64,000 bases of DNA from Pyrus communis (GCF_963583255.1 NC_084804.1:31598953-31662952); one strand, 5' to 3'. Positions 1 through 13,247 are shown, numbered from the stretch's first letter. The notes: generated by a model not told the origin, from the letters alone. Program-made: numbers and translations.

Positions 1-1801
1 CCAAACCAAATATGATTGCCTAAAAATGTACCATGTACAACTAGTCATCATCACCTCTAGAATGCGTATGGTCCCCCATCGCAAATATACCAAGCAGGAC
101 CATAGGCATAAACTCATCGTGCAGGCAGTGATCACCCATCGCAGATATACCAAGCATGATCACCCCTAAATACATATGGTCCCCCCATCGCGGATATACC
201 AAGCAGGACCATCCATGTACCACAACTACGTGGTGCAATCTCATCATCACACATTAAACATATTTATACACATACATGCTATTGATTCCACATATCAACC
301 AGCATCAAGTCAGATGGAGCACAACACAAGGAATTCCCTTAATTACTATTCCTACTATCAATCTAATAAAGTACCTAACTCATCTCCTAACTTCCATCTC
401 CATCTCATGCTAGGTAATAGTGCCAAGTTCAAATAGGTATTCAGTTGGCAAGCATATCCAAATAATTATCAAACAATAATTTGCTCCCATAATTGTCATA
501 ACATTCATCATAATTATCTCTCACATTATTAAAAAGTTAATTTAACACATATATATCACAAACATCATCAATACACAAGCCAATTCATAGTTAATTAGCA
601 TAGGTCTATGACTAAATATATAAAATTCACATTTCAATGGAAATCATAATTATAAGACCAATTCATATTCACAAATGATACTAATATAAGAAATTAGGAT
701 AATAATCATATTTCATATATTCAAGTCGCTAACAAACCAATATAGGCCTACTAGAGTTTCACTAGTAATTCCCTAAGGTCCGTAATCCATATCTACAATA
801 GCATACTAAAATTTGGTGTCAATTCAATGGTAAGATCGTCAATTGTTAGAATATTCAAGTGGCGGACCTTATCGAAAATATACTCAACCAACAACATTTC
901 ATAAATCGAATGCTATATATCGGAAAATTTGACTTTTTCCAAAAATTCTCAAATTTCACAAGAATGAAGATCTCAACAAGCAGAGTAAACTTTATACCTG
1001 AGGCGAAGGCCAATTTGGCTGGAAAACACCCCTAACTGACCACGAACCGCCGAAACCCCAAGGTGGGTGTTTTTCAATTCAGCTTCCTTGGTGTTCCAAC
1101 GCCCCTACAACTGATTGGGTCTTGCTCCTGGGTTCAAAAGAAGTTGATCAAGGGTGATGGTGAATGGTGACACTCATCGGAAGGACGAATCGCCGTCGAG
1201 AACCCCCGGGTTCTCCGGTGGAGTTCTACCCGAATTAGACCTTAAAAACCCTTGATTTTTGGTGGAGATAGAAGGAGGAAGGTAGTTGAGCAGGTTGCAA
1301 GTGAAGGAGATAAGAAAATCAATTGAGAAATGGTAGAAATTGGCCTGAAGTTGGCCGGTTTGAAAAATGGCTAGTGGAGTACATGGGTTCAAGAAATGGG
1401 GGAAAGAAAATGTCAACCTCCCCCTATTGGTCCTTTCTCATTCTCTAATAATCTGATTGGTCCCCCTTCACTTAACCTTTAACCCACATGTGGGAATTAA
1501 ATAATTTTCACAATCTATAGTTCACAACTTCAAATGTCCGTAACTATACCGTTATAATTCGAACTCATAAACAGCTTTCACCTATGCGTTCATGGGTTCG
1601 AGATCTATTCAACAATATAAATTGTGAACTCGAAAGGTCTACGGATTTTAAATAATTAATCTCCAAACTTCAAACTTCGTAACTAATTTAATTGAAATCT
1701 AATTTCAAATAAATCAATATACATTCTCGAAAAATAATATAAAATCTCAATAATACAAATACGTAGATTATAACAGTGAAATCCGAGAATGGGATTTCAC
1801 A
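1..1801 (-). repeat. LTR-retrotransposon remnant cut by the window start
   Basis: No gene is supported here. The minus-strand reading starts with TGTGAAATCCCATTCTCGG near the right end, which looks like the start of an LTR. The left end holds about three copies of a roughly 58-bp unit around 'ATCGC.gATATACCAAGCA' (positions 65-215). The element continues off the left edge, so its type and completeness cannot be told. The small open frames inside are short and low in complexity. Confidence 0.4.
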
Positions 1802-2299
1802 TTAGTTCTATCTCCAGTCCCCCTTTATCCTATTCTTTAAAGAAAAATATCATTTACCCTATGTAATTTAGCCTATGTGCTTCTTACTCAAGAAAAGAAA
1901 AATAATTTTTTTTAAATCCACAATTAAATCACTATCTTTGCAATTAATTCCTTACTTTCAGTTGCGATTTTCCAATGAATGTCACCTTTGGTACGTTCTT
2001 AATCTTTTTATTTACTTATTCTTGATTTAATTAGTATAGGTTAATTATTTATATGGTCCTTGAATTTATTGGTTAGGGTTATGATTTTGAGAATAGTTTA
2101 TATTATATTGTTGTTCTTTTATAGTGATTATTATATAATTTTATATAAGCAAAAAAGTAAGCATATGATTTTATGGTACTATTTTTAGCTAGCCCATCCA
2201 AAAAAAAAAAAAATCCTGGCTCTACCCTTGGTTTTTTTAATAACTGATGGTAACCAATGCTCTAAAATTCACTAGGCAGTAGTCGGGTGGCAATACTAA
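1802..2299. other. intergenic, AT-rich
   Basis: AT-rich sequence with homopolymer runs. I see no gene or clear repeat structure between the two LTR remnants. Confidence 0.5.
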
Positions 2300-5200
2300 T
2301 GACACACCCCAACCCAGATATCCTAATGATACCTGGATGGCACATGCTAGCCAACACTGAAAGTGATGAAAGCTATAAATTCATACATACTCAAGAATAT
2401 ATAAGAACTTGTACATCAAAAGTCATAAACGAATACCAACAATTCTGAATAACCAAATGCTAAGAAACAATAAATAAGATTTCGAATTAAACATGAGTGC
2501 AACGGAAGGTTCAATGGTCACAGATCCAAACAAAAGATATGCAAATATGTCCAGAGCACATGATAGAGATTTTACCACACACACAAACGGGTTAAAAACT
2601 CTTATATTACTTGCAAGAATGACAAGGTTGTTGTAGTATAAACGTTTCTCGCAAGGTTATTCTCCACAGGGATTATTAAATAATTCAAACTAAATCTAAT
2701 TCCAATTAATTATTGAAAAGCAGAAAGTTGAGATTATTGGTTTTATAACCTACTTAAATTAAAACGAATTTAATTAATAAAAAAAACAACTAATTTGCAA
2801 TATTAAAGATGACAGGAAAATAAAACTGTTTTGGAAAAATCAAATTAAGAAAACACTAGGGTTTCACCATCACCTAGCAATCCTATGTATTTTTATCAAG
2901 TACTTATGATCTATACATGCCACTTTGAAGGTTAGGTTTTCCTAATTTATATTCTACTTGGAACCTCCAACATAGAACGTATATCTAACATGCAACCCGT
3001 CCGGACGTTCGGATCAAATCTGAACATGAGAGACTCATTATGCTTTATGAAAACCCTTTAAAAAACCATGCAACCCTTAAGACGTGGTGTTCATCTTAAG
3101 TGAAATTACAATTATTAATCATAAGAAGCCAGCATCAATTTCAGGGAACCTTCCGACCAAAATTGCATCAAATTACTTTTCTAAAGATCCTAATGGTGAT
3201 CAGGCATTAAGGCAATTAGATAGTTTTAATCACGGTGATCAATAATTCAAAATATGCATGCAATCAATCATAAGCAATTAAATAAAAGTCACATATATAT
3301 ACTAAGGCTTACGGCTTCACCCTAGCAAAAGGAATTAGTTACGCATATTCATAATTGAAATCATAGAACATATTATTAAGAATAAAAGGAATGAAAACAC
3401 CTTAAAGTAGAAAATCTCCAAGAACCCTAACCAAGTTCTTTGTATCCCCAAAGTTGCATAAAAGAAAAGCCTCTCCAAAATGAGAACGGCCAAGCCTTTT
3501 TAATATCTCCCTAAAGCTAACACACAAACCCTAACCCTCAAGTATGTTATTCCCACTAAGAAACTAAAAATAATAACATAAAATAGAAAATAAATTCCTA
3601 ATTAACCTAGGAAAAACTGCACATAAACTGTTCAGCCACGTTTTAGCCTCAAATCTCCTCCAAATCCGGCCCAAGATAGCTTGTTTTAAAGATAAGAACA
3701 TTCTGAACACATCTCCAGAAGGCCACAAACCCATCCGATGTCATCTTGGGCTCCAAAAATGCAATTCAAGCCCGAAACGTCATTATTCCAGCACTGCACA
3801 TTGCTCCTTTATTTTATTACCAGAAAATATTCGCCTGGTAGAAAAATCTGATATTTTGACACGATCAAGCTAAGTGACTCACGAACGTCTTCCAATTGGA
3901 ATTACTCCAAAATTCGTCCATTTGACCATGTTTTGCTCCAGAGGAAGTCAAAAATCTTATATTGGAAATATAATTCAAAGTATCAAAATTCTTCCAAATT
4001 ATTAACCAAAATATACTAAGAATAGGGTAAGATATATAATATAAAATATACTCATCAGCACACTTCTACATAAAAGTACGAAAGTAGATAAGAATTCAGA
4101 TTACAAAACATCATAAAGGAATCATACGCAAATGGAAGATCGCAAAGTCACTGGTAAGCAAAAGCCTCGACGCTCGGGTCATACTCCTCATCACTATGTC
4201 ATAAGGGGGTGCAAAACATAAAAGGTGAGTGGACCATAATTATATTATACTAATAATATTCAAAACCTTAATTCTTTGTGAACATAATAACCCCCTGTTT
4301 TGAAAACATATAAATACTACATATAGGTTTTTCTAAAACTCGCATGCAGGAAATGTTCATAACCGTAAAATCATCTCTAAAACATGATCTCGAAACGCCC
4401 GAAGGCAAAACCATAAATCCCATCAAAATTGAACTTTCTAGGGGTATCATAGTCGCCCGAAGACAGTACCTGTCTATCGCCCAAAGGCGAAGCTGTACAA
4501 CGCTGGGTTATGCCAATGAATAAACATGGTAAGCCCCATCACCCGAAGGTGAAGTTGTACGACTTCGGGTTACGCTGGAGAATAAACATATAACATCACA
4601 CACTGACACTAGCCGTGGCTAATGAAGCTATCTGACACTGGTTTCTCCAGTAAAGTTAGGGTATAAATATCTCACTAATCATCAACTATGTCTTATGGCC
4701 ATAGACGTCTACATACCCGTGTTGTGTGGATGTGTTGTATGATAACCCACTAGATATTCGCTGAAAACATGCTCATAAATCATGTCAAAACACTAGAGCT
4801 TAAAAGCATCAAAACCTCGCCTCATAAGTCATATAAAACCATGAAAGCTATCCAACTCAAATCATTCTCATAAACCACAATTCGCTTTCGGGGAGCCGCT
4901 TGAACTAAGGAGGACTAGATCACTTCCCACTGATGCACTTATACACAAATAGAGACTATTTAATAAAACGCTACCAAAATGATTGAATTTGTGAAAACAG
5001 AGTATAGATTTGGAATCAGGACATCGAAATTAGTCTAGGAGGGGTCCTGGTCGAAACCCAAAAAAGTCAACCCAAAAGTCAATGGTGACCAGCCAACATT
5101 GACAGAAAGTCCGCGGTCAACGGGTCGGGTCAACGGTCAGGTCTGGGCTTGGGTTTGATAAGTTGGACCGGTTTTACTAGGTTGGGTCGAATATTAAATT

Positions 5201-6000
5201 GGATTTAGACCTGGTTATGGGTTAAAGGTTTTGGGCTTGGGTTAATGAATTTGGGCTTAGGGTTAATGGGTCACATGGCCCAAAGAACTTGGCCAACCTT
5301 AGAATGAGTTTTTAGGCTGGATTAGGGTTACGGGTCAGGTTAGGTCGGGTCAACCCTATTGAGGTTGCGGGTCACTAGACCCAACAAAAGAGAAGATCGG
5401 AATTCCAAGGGTTTTCGCCGAGAAACTCCCCCGGCTCCGATCTAGGGTCAAAACTCGATCAAATCCAGTGATTTTTAAACCATATGGCATCTAAGGAAGA
5501 GGACAACAAGAAATTACCAATTTGAGGGTTGGCCATGGTCGGAGTTGGCCGGAAATTGGCTTGAAAGACATCGGGAGTCGTTGAAGAATCTGGGAATTTG
5601 TAGAACACAAATGCGAGAAACAAATAAATATTTGAAGAGTAAACCAGGGAACCTTACCTAGTTTCGAGTTAGAACTCAAGGTTCTCGGGTGCTAATGGTA
5701 AAGCACTACAAAGTGTCTCGATGATGCATGCAAGACCACCAACGAATTTCTTGTGTCCCAGAGAACTCAAATGTAAAGGTTTGAGGTTTGATTAGCTGGG
5801 AAACGAGAAATGGTGAGAGTTAAGGCTCTCGGTGCTAAAGGTATGTTTGCAGAAATGGTGAGGGTAAGTTGTGAGAGAGGTTAGAGTGTGAGTGTTCAAG
5901 AGATGGGGTAATCATAGGAGTGAGATAAAAATGATGGGTTGGGTTTGTGTTGGTGGATCACACAGCCCAAGGGTTTGGGCCAGATTTTGAGAATGTTACA
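2300..6000. mobile_element. outer solo LTR, interrupted by a second solo LTR
   Basis: The segment begins TGACACACCCC and ends GAATGTTACA, giving TG...CA ends. It is flanked by ACTAA (2295-2299) and ACTAG (6001-6005), a 5-bp duplication with one mismatch. Without the nested insert it would be about 2.2 kb. No gag or pol sequence is visible, which fits a solo LTR left by recombination. Internal short repeats around 'CGCCCGAAGGCGAAG' lie at about 4390-4570. The TGACACACCCC start resembles Ty3/gypsy LTRs I remember from Rosaceae; that part is memory, not proof. Confidence 0.5.
2561..4057 (-). mobile_element. inner solo LTR with exact 5-bp target duplication
   Basis: The 1,497-bp segment starts TGATAGAG and ends ACTCATCA. 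Read on the minus strand it starts TGATGAGTATATTTT. It is flanked on both sides by GCACA (2556-2560 and 4058-4062). It has no coding sequence, primer-binding site or second terminal copy, so a solo LTR is the simplest reading. It sits inside the outer LTR and is therefore younger than it. Confidence 0.65.
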
Positions 6001-6026
6001 ACTAGTGCAAGTTGAAATGATGTTTT

Positions 6027-7130
6027 TGTTGGATGCATGCCCTCAAAGTAATCAAGATTAGTTGATTGCTTAAGGTAATACAAGAATTAGTCCATAATCT
6101 AATCATTGGGCAAGATCACTATAGGTAGATTACCAATGTAATCTTGTTACTGAGTCCATGGATAACAATTATTTATATGTAGAGGTAACTTATGAAATAA
6201 TGTTAAGGCAACCAACTTCACATGTGTTTATCCTAAACATTGCTTTTGGTCGTTGGATTATTTGAGTGGATATCTTATAATCTAGTAAGACTGGTACATC
6301 CTATGTATGCATAATTGTAGGATAGAATGCATGGTTAGTCTCAAGCCATTAGCGAGAGTCGCTAAGACAAATGTGTAGGTGCTTAATAAAGATGTAGTAT
6401 ACTAAACGCAAACACCTCAAGATCGTGTGTGTGTGTGTACTTGATACATACTCATGTCAATAAGAACTTGGTTGTTGTAGTAATGCAAACTAGAGGCACC
6501 CCAATTGTCTTCTTGTTAGTTCCTTAATCTGAGATTATGTTAAAGGCACTCCGGTATGATAGGGTGTCCACGACTTCGTTGGGCTTAAGCTACCTAATCA
6601 TAGAAGCAAGTGAATGTAAACCAATGAATCTCTAACCTTCACAATTGAAGGAGAATGCTCATCAACATGATTCAAAATATTTGGGCAAGCATCGTGATTT
6701 GAAATGAAGTTCCAAACCTATTGAATTGAATCATGAGTTGATCACTTAGGCACTTGACATGAAATAGCCTAACTAATGTTACCAAGACCTATTGCATTAG
6801 AAGGACCTTAAATTTCATTGTAATTGCAACGAAGTAGGTTCTCTCATAAATAGTACGTTGACTAGGGGACCATGACATGCGACTAGGCGTCTCTTGTGAT
6901 CTATGAGATCCTCGAAGACAATCATTGTTGTCTTCACAAAGAGTTGGGTTAAAAGATGAGTTTTAAATATGACAAAAGAATTAAAAGAGTCTAATTCATC
7001 TCACAACCTTGTCAACAAGAACCTAAAAGATCACACTCAACAAGAACCTAAAAGGTTGCACACCCGATTCTAAGATTAAGGTGATAGAAGTCATAATTAA
7101 ATTAAATAGTTTGGGAAATAAATTTTTTTT
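6027..7130 (+). repeat. LTR-like remnant starting TGTTGGATGC
   Basis: The start TGTTGGATGCATGCCC is typical of Ty1/copia LTR ends. A short duplication 'CAACAAGAACCTAAAAG' occurs twice near 7010-7055. The right end was not found, no target duplication was identified, and no coding remnant adjoins it. Confidence 0.3.
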
Positions 7131-7689
7131 TCCCAAGAATAGAATTTATTGATTATAATCAAATTGAAATGCATACATTTTATGGTAAAATATTAAATAG
7201 AAAATTCGGGACAAATACAACCTCACTCACAGGGACATCCCTCATTTATGAAGTCATTTAATTAGTTATTATGACTGTTATATGTCCAAAATGAGCCGAG
7301 CTCGAACTCCAACTTTTCGAGCCATGTCTTGTAGCAAGTTGGTTCAATTGTGTAAATAATTTTTTTCACAACTTGGCAGTGTACATGAATGATAGAATAT
7401 AGTGTTTGATCATTGATCATGCCATTTCTTGTAGAATTAGTAATCGGAAGATATAAGGTTTTATATACACTATTGTACAAATAAGAGCATAAACTTACAG
7501 CAATATCGTACTCTTAGAAAGTTTTCAAATAGATGTTTACCGGTTCGGCTAAAGGACTTTGGCTTTTCAAAATTTGTAGCATTTAGGTTTTTTTTGAGCG
7601 ACAACTTGAAATCCTATTTGGTTATTTCGACCGAATTCCACAAAAAAGGAAGAAACACTATTAAAATACCGTTTTAAGTTTTTTATTGG
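7131..7689. other. intergenic
   Basis: No supported gene or repeat. A 72-codon minus-strand frame at 7262-7480 has no recognisable motif. Confidence 0.4.
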
Positions 7690-8452
7690 ATTTTTTTATT
7701 AACACCCACATTTTGTTGACTACACACCACATAAAATTTAATAATAAATAACTCATATATCTTGATATAAAATGACTATTTAAGCCCTAAATAGTACACC
7801 ATGTACATTCTTTTAACATCAAAACCTAATAACAATTCAAGAACATGTTGAGATCGATTTTTCTTTTTTTTCGAGTTGCAGTCTTAGAGTTCAAATTTGA
7901 AAACATTTTCTGCAAATTCCGATATCACCTTTTTAAAATTTTCATAAGCTAGGTGTGTAATCGCGATCGCAATCGCAAATGTTGCAAGGAACCCATGAGA
8001 TTTTTTGTAAGGGAAATATATTGATGTTGATACATGCGTAATCATTCATTATGAATCAGAAACTGACTCCATTTGGCAGTACATTTCTCTTTTTTCGGTT
8101 GAAATGAGAGACTTCAAGAAGAGAAAAGCTAGCTGAAGTTTGAAATCCCAGAGCAAAATAGGATAAAAATGTAAGAGGTCAAGTCAGAGACTAAATTATC
8201 CAGATAGCAGTACACTAGAAGCTAGGCGCATTTTACTTCCTGGAATTCGACAAACAGAAGCAATTCTTTCTAACACTGGATAAATGTCCCAACAAGGCAG
8301 CAACAACCTTATTATTTCCTTGTGCGGTGTAAGGGTAGTGTAGGAATTTACATGGGGTGGATTAAGATAATTTTTAATTTAAAAAGTAAATGTGGGGTGT
8401 TTTCAGTACGTGGAGTGTGATCAACAAAATGTGGGATGTTAATAAAACAACC
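7690..8452. mobile_element. possible non-autonomous TIR element
   Basis: The left end (TTATTAACACCCACATTTTG, from about 7695) is nearly the reverse complement of the right end (CAAAATGTGGGATGTTAATA, to about 8450). The match runs for about 30 bp with a few mismatches. No transposase is encoded in between. No clear target duplication was seen, so the superfamily is undecided. Confidence 0.4.
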
Positions 8453-8820
8453 TAATTACCTTGATTTGATTTGAGCCTCCAGAAAAAAAAAAAAAATTAA
8501 AAATAAGAATCGGTTTGACATGTATTTTGCTCTTACGTTCAAACTTGAATGACTGAGAGAAGCTCAAGTCTAACTAGAGCTATCTCATAAAAAAACTTCA
8601 AGTTGCTCACGAGCTTTAAGAACCATACATACTAATAACTTGGTTTGTTTCTCAATTGAGTCGAATTAGGCTTGGCTTGGTTGTTTCACGAGCCAAGCCT
8701 TGCCTAGCCAAACACAAGTTGAACCTGATCAAATTTCGAACTATTGCCGGCTAATTTACAACACTATCACTAAGTTACACCAAAAAAAGAGGAAGAGTTT
8801 GAACCTAAATGCAATCGGTT

Positions 8821-8991
8821 AAGCCACTTAGTACTACGGTCTAATAGTATTTCTCTTCACTTATAAGTGAGAGGTCTTAGGTTCGATTCTTGCCAAATAT
8901 AAATTTAAATCACATTATTGTTAGCCTATTATGAGGCTTAACCCAGTCTCACACCCATACTGTAGATTATATCATTTATTAAAAAAAAAAA
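8821..8991 (+). repeat. tRNA-derived SINE-like copy 1
   Basis: It shares an ordered block with 19826-19978: AAGCCACTTAGTA, then TAAGTGAGAGGT, then GGTTCGATTC, then a shared tail with AGGCTTAACCCA/AGGCTAAACCCA. GGTTCGATTC (from 8880) matches the RNA polymerase III B-box consensus GGTTCGANNCC. The copy ends in an A-run. Confidence 0.5.
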
Positions 8992-9344
8992 TCGCAATCG
9001 GTCAAAAAAAGCCTTATTCACTCATCAATTACAAATTGTGATTTATCTTTACATTGCAACAATTATTAGAAACTAATTGGCACAATTGAAACTATAGAGA
9101 AAAATACATGGGCCAAAATTGAAATTTGCTATTTTATCCTTTTCGTTTGCTCCTCCAACGCCAAGTCAGTCCTGGTGGTGTGTATGTTCGGCCGAGAGAA
9201 CTCATTCAACCGCAGAAACACAACAGAAACGAGGCGTAAAGGTGCGAACCTTACCAATTCTGCGCTTTCTTTTCCAATTAATATCTCAAAATTTACAATT
9301 TTTAAATTTTTTTTTTTATCAGAAACGATCGGAGGAAGTGGGAA

Positions 9345-11611
9345 ATGGCGAGCGCAGTGGACCCAGCAGGAGATCCGATACCAACATCGGCTGTCCTGAC
9401 GGCGGCGGCGAAGCACATTCAGTTCAACTGCCAAGCGGAGAACGTGGCTTTTCTCAAGTGCAAGAAGAAGGACCCAAACCCTGAGAAGTGTCTCGACAAA
9501 GGTCGCCAAGTCACTCGATGCGTTCTTACCCTGTAAGCCATTCAAGTTTTCGCCCTGAGATTCGTATGCTTTGGACCCTTTCCCTTTGGAATTGGAAAAT
9601 TTTGATTAACTGGGGTCATGGTTTGTATAGAATTTGAAGCATAGATTGCTCAAATGAGCTCGATGTGGTTCATTGGTTATATACAATTTGTGGGTTGGAT
9701 TACTCAAATGAGCTAATGTGACTCATGGGGTTGTATAGAATTTGTGGATTGGGGATTGCTCAAATGAGCTCAATGTAACTCATGGTTTGTATAGAATTTG
9801 ATACTTGGATTACTCAAATGAGCTCGATGTTGCTCATGGGTTATAGAATTTGAGACTTGGATTGCTCAAATGAGCTCAATGTGGCTCATCGGTTATAGAG
9901 ATTTAGAATTTGCAACTCGGGTATTTCAAATGAGCTCAATGTGGCTCATGGGTTATATGGATTGTTCAAATGAGCTCAGTGTGGCTCATGGGTTATAGAA
10001 TTTGAGACTTGGATTGCTCAAATGAGCTCAACGTGGCTCATCGGTTGTAGAGAATTAGAATTTACGACTCAGATATTTCAAATGAGCTCAATCTGTCTCA
10101 TGGGTTGTATCGATTGCCCAAATTAGCTCAATGTAGCTCATAGGTTATAGAAAACTTAGACTTTGATTGCTCAAGTGAGCTCAATGTGGCTCATCGGTTA
10201 TAGAGAATTAGAATTTGTGACTTGGATATTTCAAAATGAGCTCAATGTGGCTCATGGGTTATATCGATTGCTCAAATGAGCTCAATGTAGCTCATGGGTT
10301 ATAGAAAACTAGACCTCGATTGCTTAAGTGAGCTCAATGTGGCTCATGGGTATTAGAGAATTCCCAAATTTTTGTTGAGCTAGGGACCAATACATTCTGA
10401 TGCACCAATGTTTATTACATTGCATGACCATATATCCAAACAAATGTTTAGAGCAATGCCATATGGTCTAGCTCTTATGTTTTCATCCTCCTCATTACAC
10501 TCAGTTAGTAGTTAGCACCAATGATTTTTAACAGATGCATGTTACAACCTGTGTTAAATGCAATATATGTTTTAAACCATTAGTCTTGGTGCTACTTACA
10601 TGGAAGCTATCAGTATTACTCTTTTCTTGTCATACATATCAACTTTACTTCATAAAGTTTGTGAGCTGCAGCTTTCAGTATCCTTGGTCCACACCTTGTT
10701 GAATGTAATAGTGCATGCTTACTCCAGGTTTCTCTTAAGTTAAAACTTAAGATACATAACCCCTTATTCATTGAACACTAATGGTGAATGTGTACAAAGT
10801 AAGCCTAACCCAGGTAGCACATTGAATCCGGGTTTTATGACGATATAGTATCATTTTGGTCAAATACTTTGTTGTTTTTCTGTTATATTCTGGACCTTTT
10901 ATGCTCATTTTTTCCCCCAGTTTACATTTCATTGTCTGGTGATATTTGTAGACATCCTGAAGTTGCCATTGTCCTACATATTAGCAAATAGCAACGTGCA
11001 CAAATTATGCAATGGCCTAGAACCACTAGAGAAAGCTTACCCATTTAATTAGGTTCCATTGACTTCAAGTTCAGGAGAGTGTTTCCCAAATGAAAAAGGA
11101 AAATCCCACTGGTTCCTTGATACTCACTAACAGCCTTTGAATTGGACTAATTTTCAAGGATCATCCTTTTTCTCTCTTCAAAGTTTTTTGAATTCTGCAT
11201 CACATTCTTATGTCTGCACTACTTAAGATTTGGAGTTGTTTTTTTCAGTGATTTGATTGTCCAGTTGATTCGATGATGTCTATGAAAACTTGAGCGATAA
11301 TGGTATTGGAAAAATCTATCAAAGTTCCCAAAGAATTCATGAAGAAATTTGCATAAAATGTTTCAGTTCTCACATCAAACGGACTGATATACATGTTAGC
11401 ACGTGCTTCTTTTTTCATGGAGCAAGGAGAGGCATCATGCCTTGTCACATTTCTAACTATGACATTTTGTCCTTGCAGGCTGAAAGATCTTCATCAGAGG
11501 TGCACGAAAGAGATGGATGCTTATGTTGGATGCATGTATTACAATACAAATGAATTTGATTTATGTCGCAAAGAGCAAGAGGAATTCGAGAAAAAATGCC
11601 CGTTGGCTTAA
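9345..11611 (+). CDS. NADH dehydrogenase (complex I) subunit, NDUFA8/CHCH type
   Basis: This is a two-exon gene: 9345-9532 and 11479-11611, with donor CT|GTAAGC and acceptor TTGCAG|GCTG. The spliced frame gives 106 residues. The protein has two CHCH domains. Cysteine pairs read CX9C (FNC...KC), CX9C (KC...RC), CX9C (RC...GC) and CX10C (LC...KKC). This spacing, the length and the ends MASAVDPAGDPIP and FEKKCPLA fit the plant homologue of NDUFA8. That family comprises accessory subunits of respiratory complex I, oxidised by the Mia40 pathway in the intermembrane space; those roles are family knowledge. The start chosen is the first ATG of the conserved N-terminus. The 1.9-kb intron holds a minisatellite. 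Overlapping frames on both strands of exon 1 are shadows. I am confident in the family and splice sites. Confidence 0.9.
9620..10370. repeat. minisatellite in the NDUFA8-like intron
   Basis: Roughly 14 imperfect units of about 40-65 bp are built around ATTGCTCAAATGAGCTCAATG, followed by TGGCTCATGGGTTATAGA. Each core ATGAGCTCAATGTGGCTCAT has inverted arms ATGAGC/GCTCAT around an 8-nt spacer, so every unit could fold into a small hairpin. Unit number was counted by eye. Confidence 0.8.
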
Positions 11612-12003
11612 AAACATGTCCCTAGTCCCACCATTTCCACAATAATAGGTGCAGCGTGCAATGAGCAAATGGCGTTACGTACAATTTCAATGGATCTTGT
11701 TTTTTGATCTGAGCTATTTTCATCGTGTTTGTATGTCGAATTTTTGCTTGGGGAATGCTCCTTTGAAACATGAAGCATGATTGACTTACTTCTGTTGCAC
11801 TTGGAATTGTTGTACCTTACATGATCCGATGGTAACAGGGCAATAGCAAAATGAGTTTTACATGCTTTGGATCATTAAATTCTTCTCTACATGTGAACTC
11901 ATGGTTCTTCAAAGTACCCTATATTCTGGAATTTTTAGTCTTTGAATTATCTTTGAACAATAACCTAATTTGACAGATTATGAATATTGCTTTTAATTTA
12001 CTT
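11612..12003. other. 3' flank of the NDUFA8-like gene
   Basis: Probable 3' UTR and downstream DNA. No other feature is seen. Confidence 0.4.
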
Positions 12004-12357
12004 TTTTAAACCAGGTCCTACGTTTATAATTTTAAATGTAACATATGGGTTGGAGTAGAAAGAAATTTAACGTTGACTCACAACTGTTCAAATTAACATT
12101 TGACATTTATCTTTTCTTTTTTAAACTAGGTCATATGTTTATAATTTTAAATGTGAAAAACATATGGGTTGGAGTAGAAAGAAATTTAACGTTGACTCAC
12201 AACTATTCAAATTAACGTTTGACATTTATCTTTTCTTTTTTAAACCAAGTCATATGTTTATAATTTTAAATGTGAAAAACATATGGGTTGGAGTAGAAAG
12301 AAATTTAACGGTGTCTCACAACCGTTTAAATTAACATTTGACATTTATCTTTTGACA
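12004..12357. repeat. three tandem units of about 119 bp
   Basis: Three adjacent copies share 'ATGTTTATAATTTTAAATGT', then CATATGGGTTGGAGTAGAAA, then TTAACATTTGACATTTATCT. The first unit is slightly shorter. No coding content. Confidence 0.75.
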
Positions 12358-13030
12358 TCTTTATTGAAAATGTTCTTAAATGCCCTAGAGTATACTATAC
12401 TATAAAGATAAATGCTAAGCCGACTTTCTTAAAAATGAGACTTCTTATGGACTCTGTGAGCTCACAGTTTAAAATCGATTTTCTTGCCAACATTATAAAA
12501 CATTCTTTTTCTTGCCAACATTACAAAACATTTTGCCAAAAACATGAAATGGCGAAGAGTCCATGAAAAATCTCACTTTTAAGAGAGAAATCTTAATTCA
12601 TTGAATGGAGAAATTTCACTGGAAATTGCACGATCAGACGTTCAGTTTTGTTCACTTCTCACCCACACTAAAAAGGTGGAAAACAGCTTTGGAGTTAAAA
12701 ACTCAAATAGAGTATCAAACGGGCTCGAATTGAGCCAACTTTTAGCAATTTTCCTTTTTTCTTCCGGGATTCTGAGACAGGAGCGTAAAGTTATCTCAAT
12801 ACATATTATTTACATAAATACATACATACATACATGCGTGCATGCATACAATACAACACATACATACAATGCATGTCAATTCCTGAAGCAATGCTGTGGT
12901 GGTATGATATCCAGTGCAGAATACAAAATATTACAAACCCAAACTCTATCTCTCTCTCCACTCTGTTAGTCTGTTATCGACATATAAGTGCGATCGGGTG
13001 GTTGCGCAGAAACAAGTTCTAGATTAGGAA
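12358..13030. other. intergenic with short CATA microsatellite
   Basis: A CATA-rich run lies at about 12815-12870. A 122-codon plus-strand frame at 12601 spans this simple sequence and shows no protein family. No gene is supported. Confidence 0.4.
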
Positions 13031-13247
13031 CTCGTTTGGATGTGCTTTTAAAATGACTGAAAGAGTTTTTGGTGAAAATATTTTTGGAAAAAATCCTTAG
13101 TTAAAATGTTAGTGAATTCTGGAAAAACACTTGAAGTGCAAGCACATACTTGGTGTTTCTTGTAGAAAGCACTTAAAGTGCTTTTGAAACCCAAAAACAT
13201 TTTCTCTAAAAGCGTTTTCAATCATTTTAAAAGCACATCCAAACAAG
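13031..13247. mobile_element. hairpin MITE next to the EDRF1-like stop codon
   Basis: The left end CTCGTTTGGATGTGCTTTTA and the right end (reverse complement CTTGTTTGGATGTGCTTTTA) form long inverted repeats with one mismatch in the first 20 bases. The pairing continues inward through AAATGA. There is no coding capacity. The element ends 8 bp beyond the stop codon of the minus-strand gene. Confidence 0.6.

Noticed and set aside
1..250. Regular repeats at the window start as a CRISPR array
   Set aside because: This is a eukaryotic genome. The units are imperfect tandem repeats without spacers, inside an LTR remnant.
9129..9545. 138-codon minus-strand frame over the NDUFA8-like exon 1
   Set aside because: It lies antisense to a clear exon with intact CX9C motifs, and its own translation shows no family.
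12601..12969. 122-codon frame with a CATA-repeat centre
   Set aside because: It reads through a microsatellite and has no recognisable domain or splice context.
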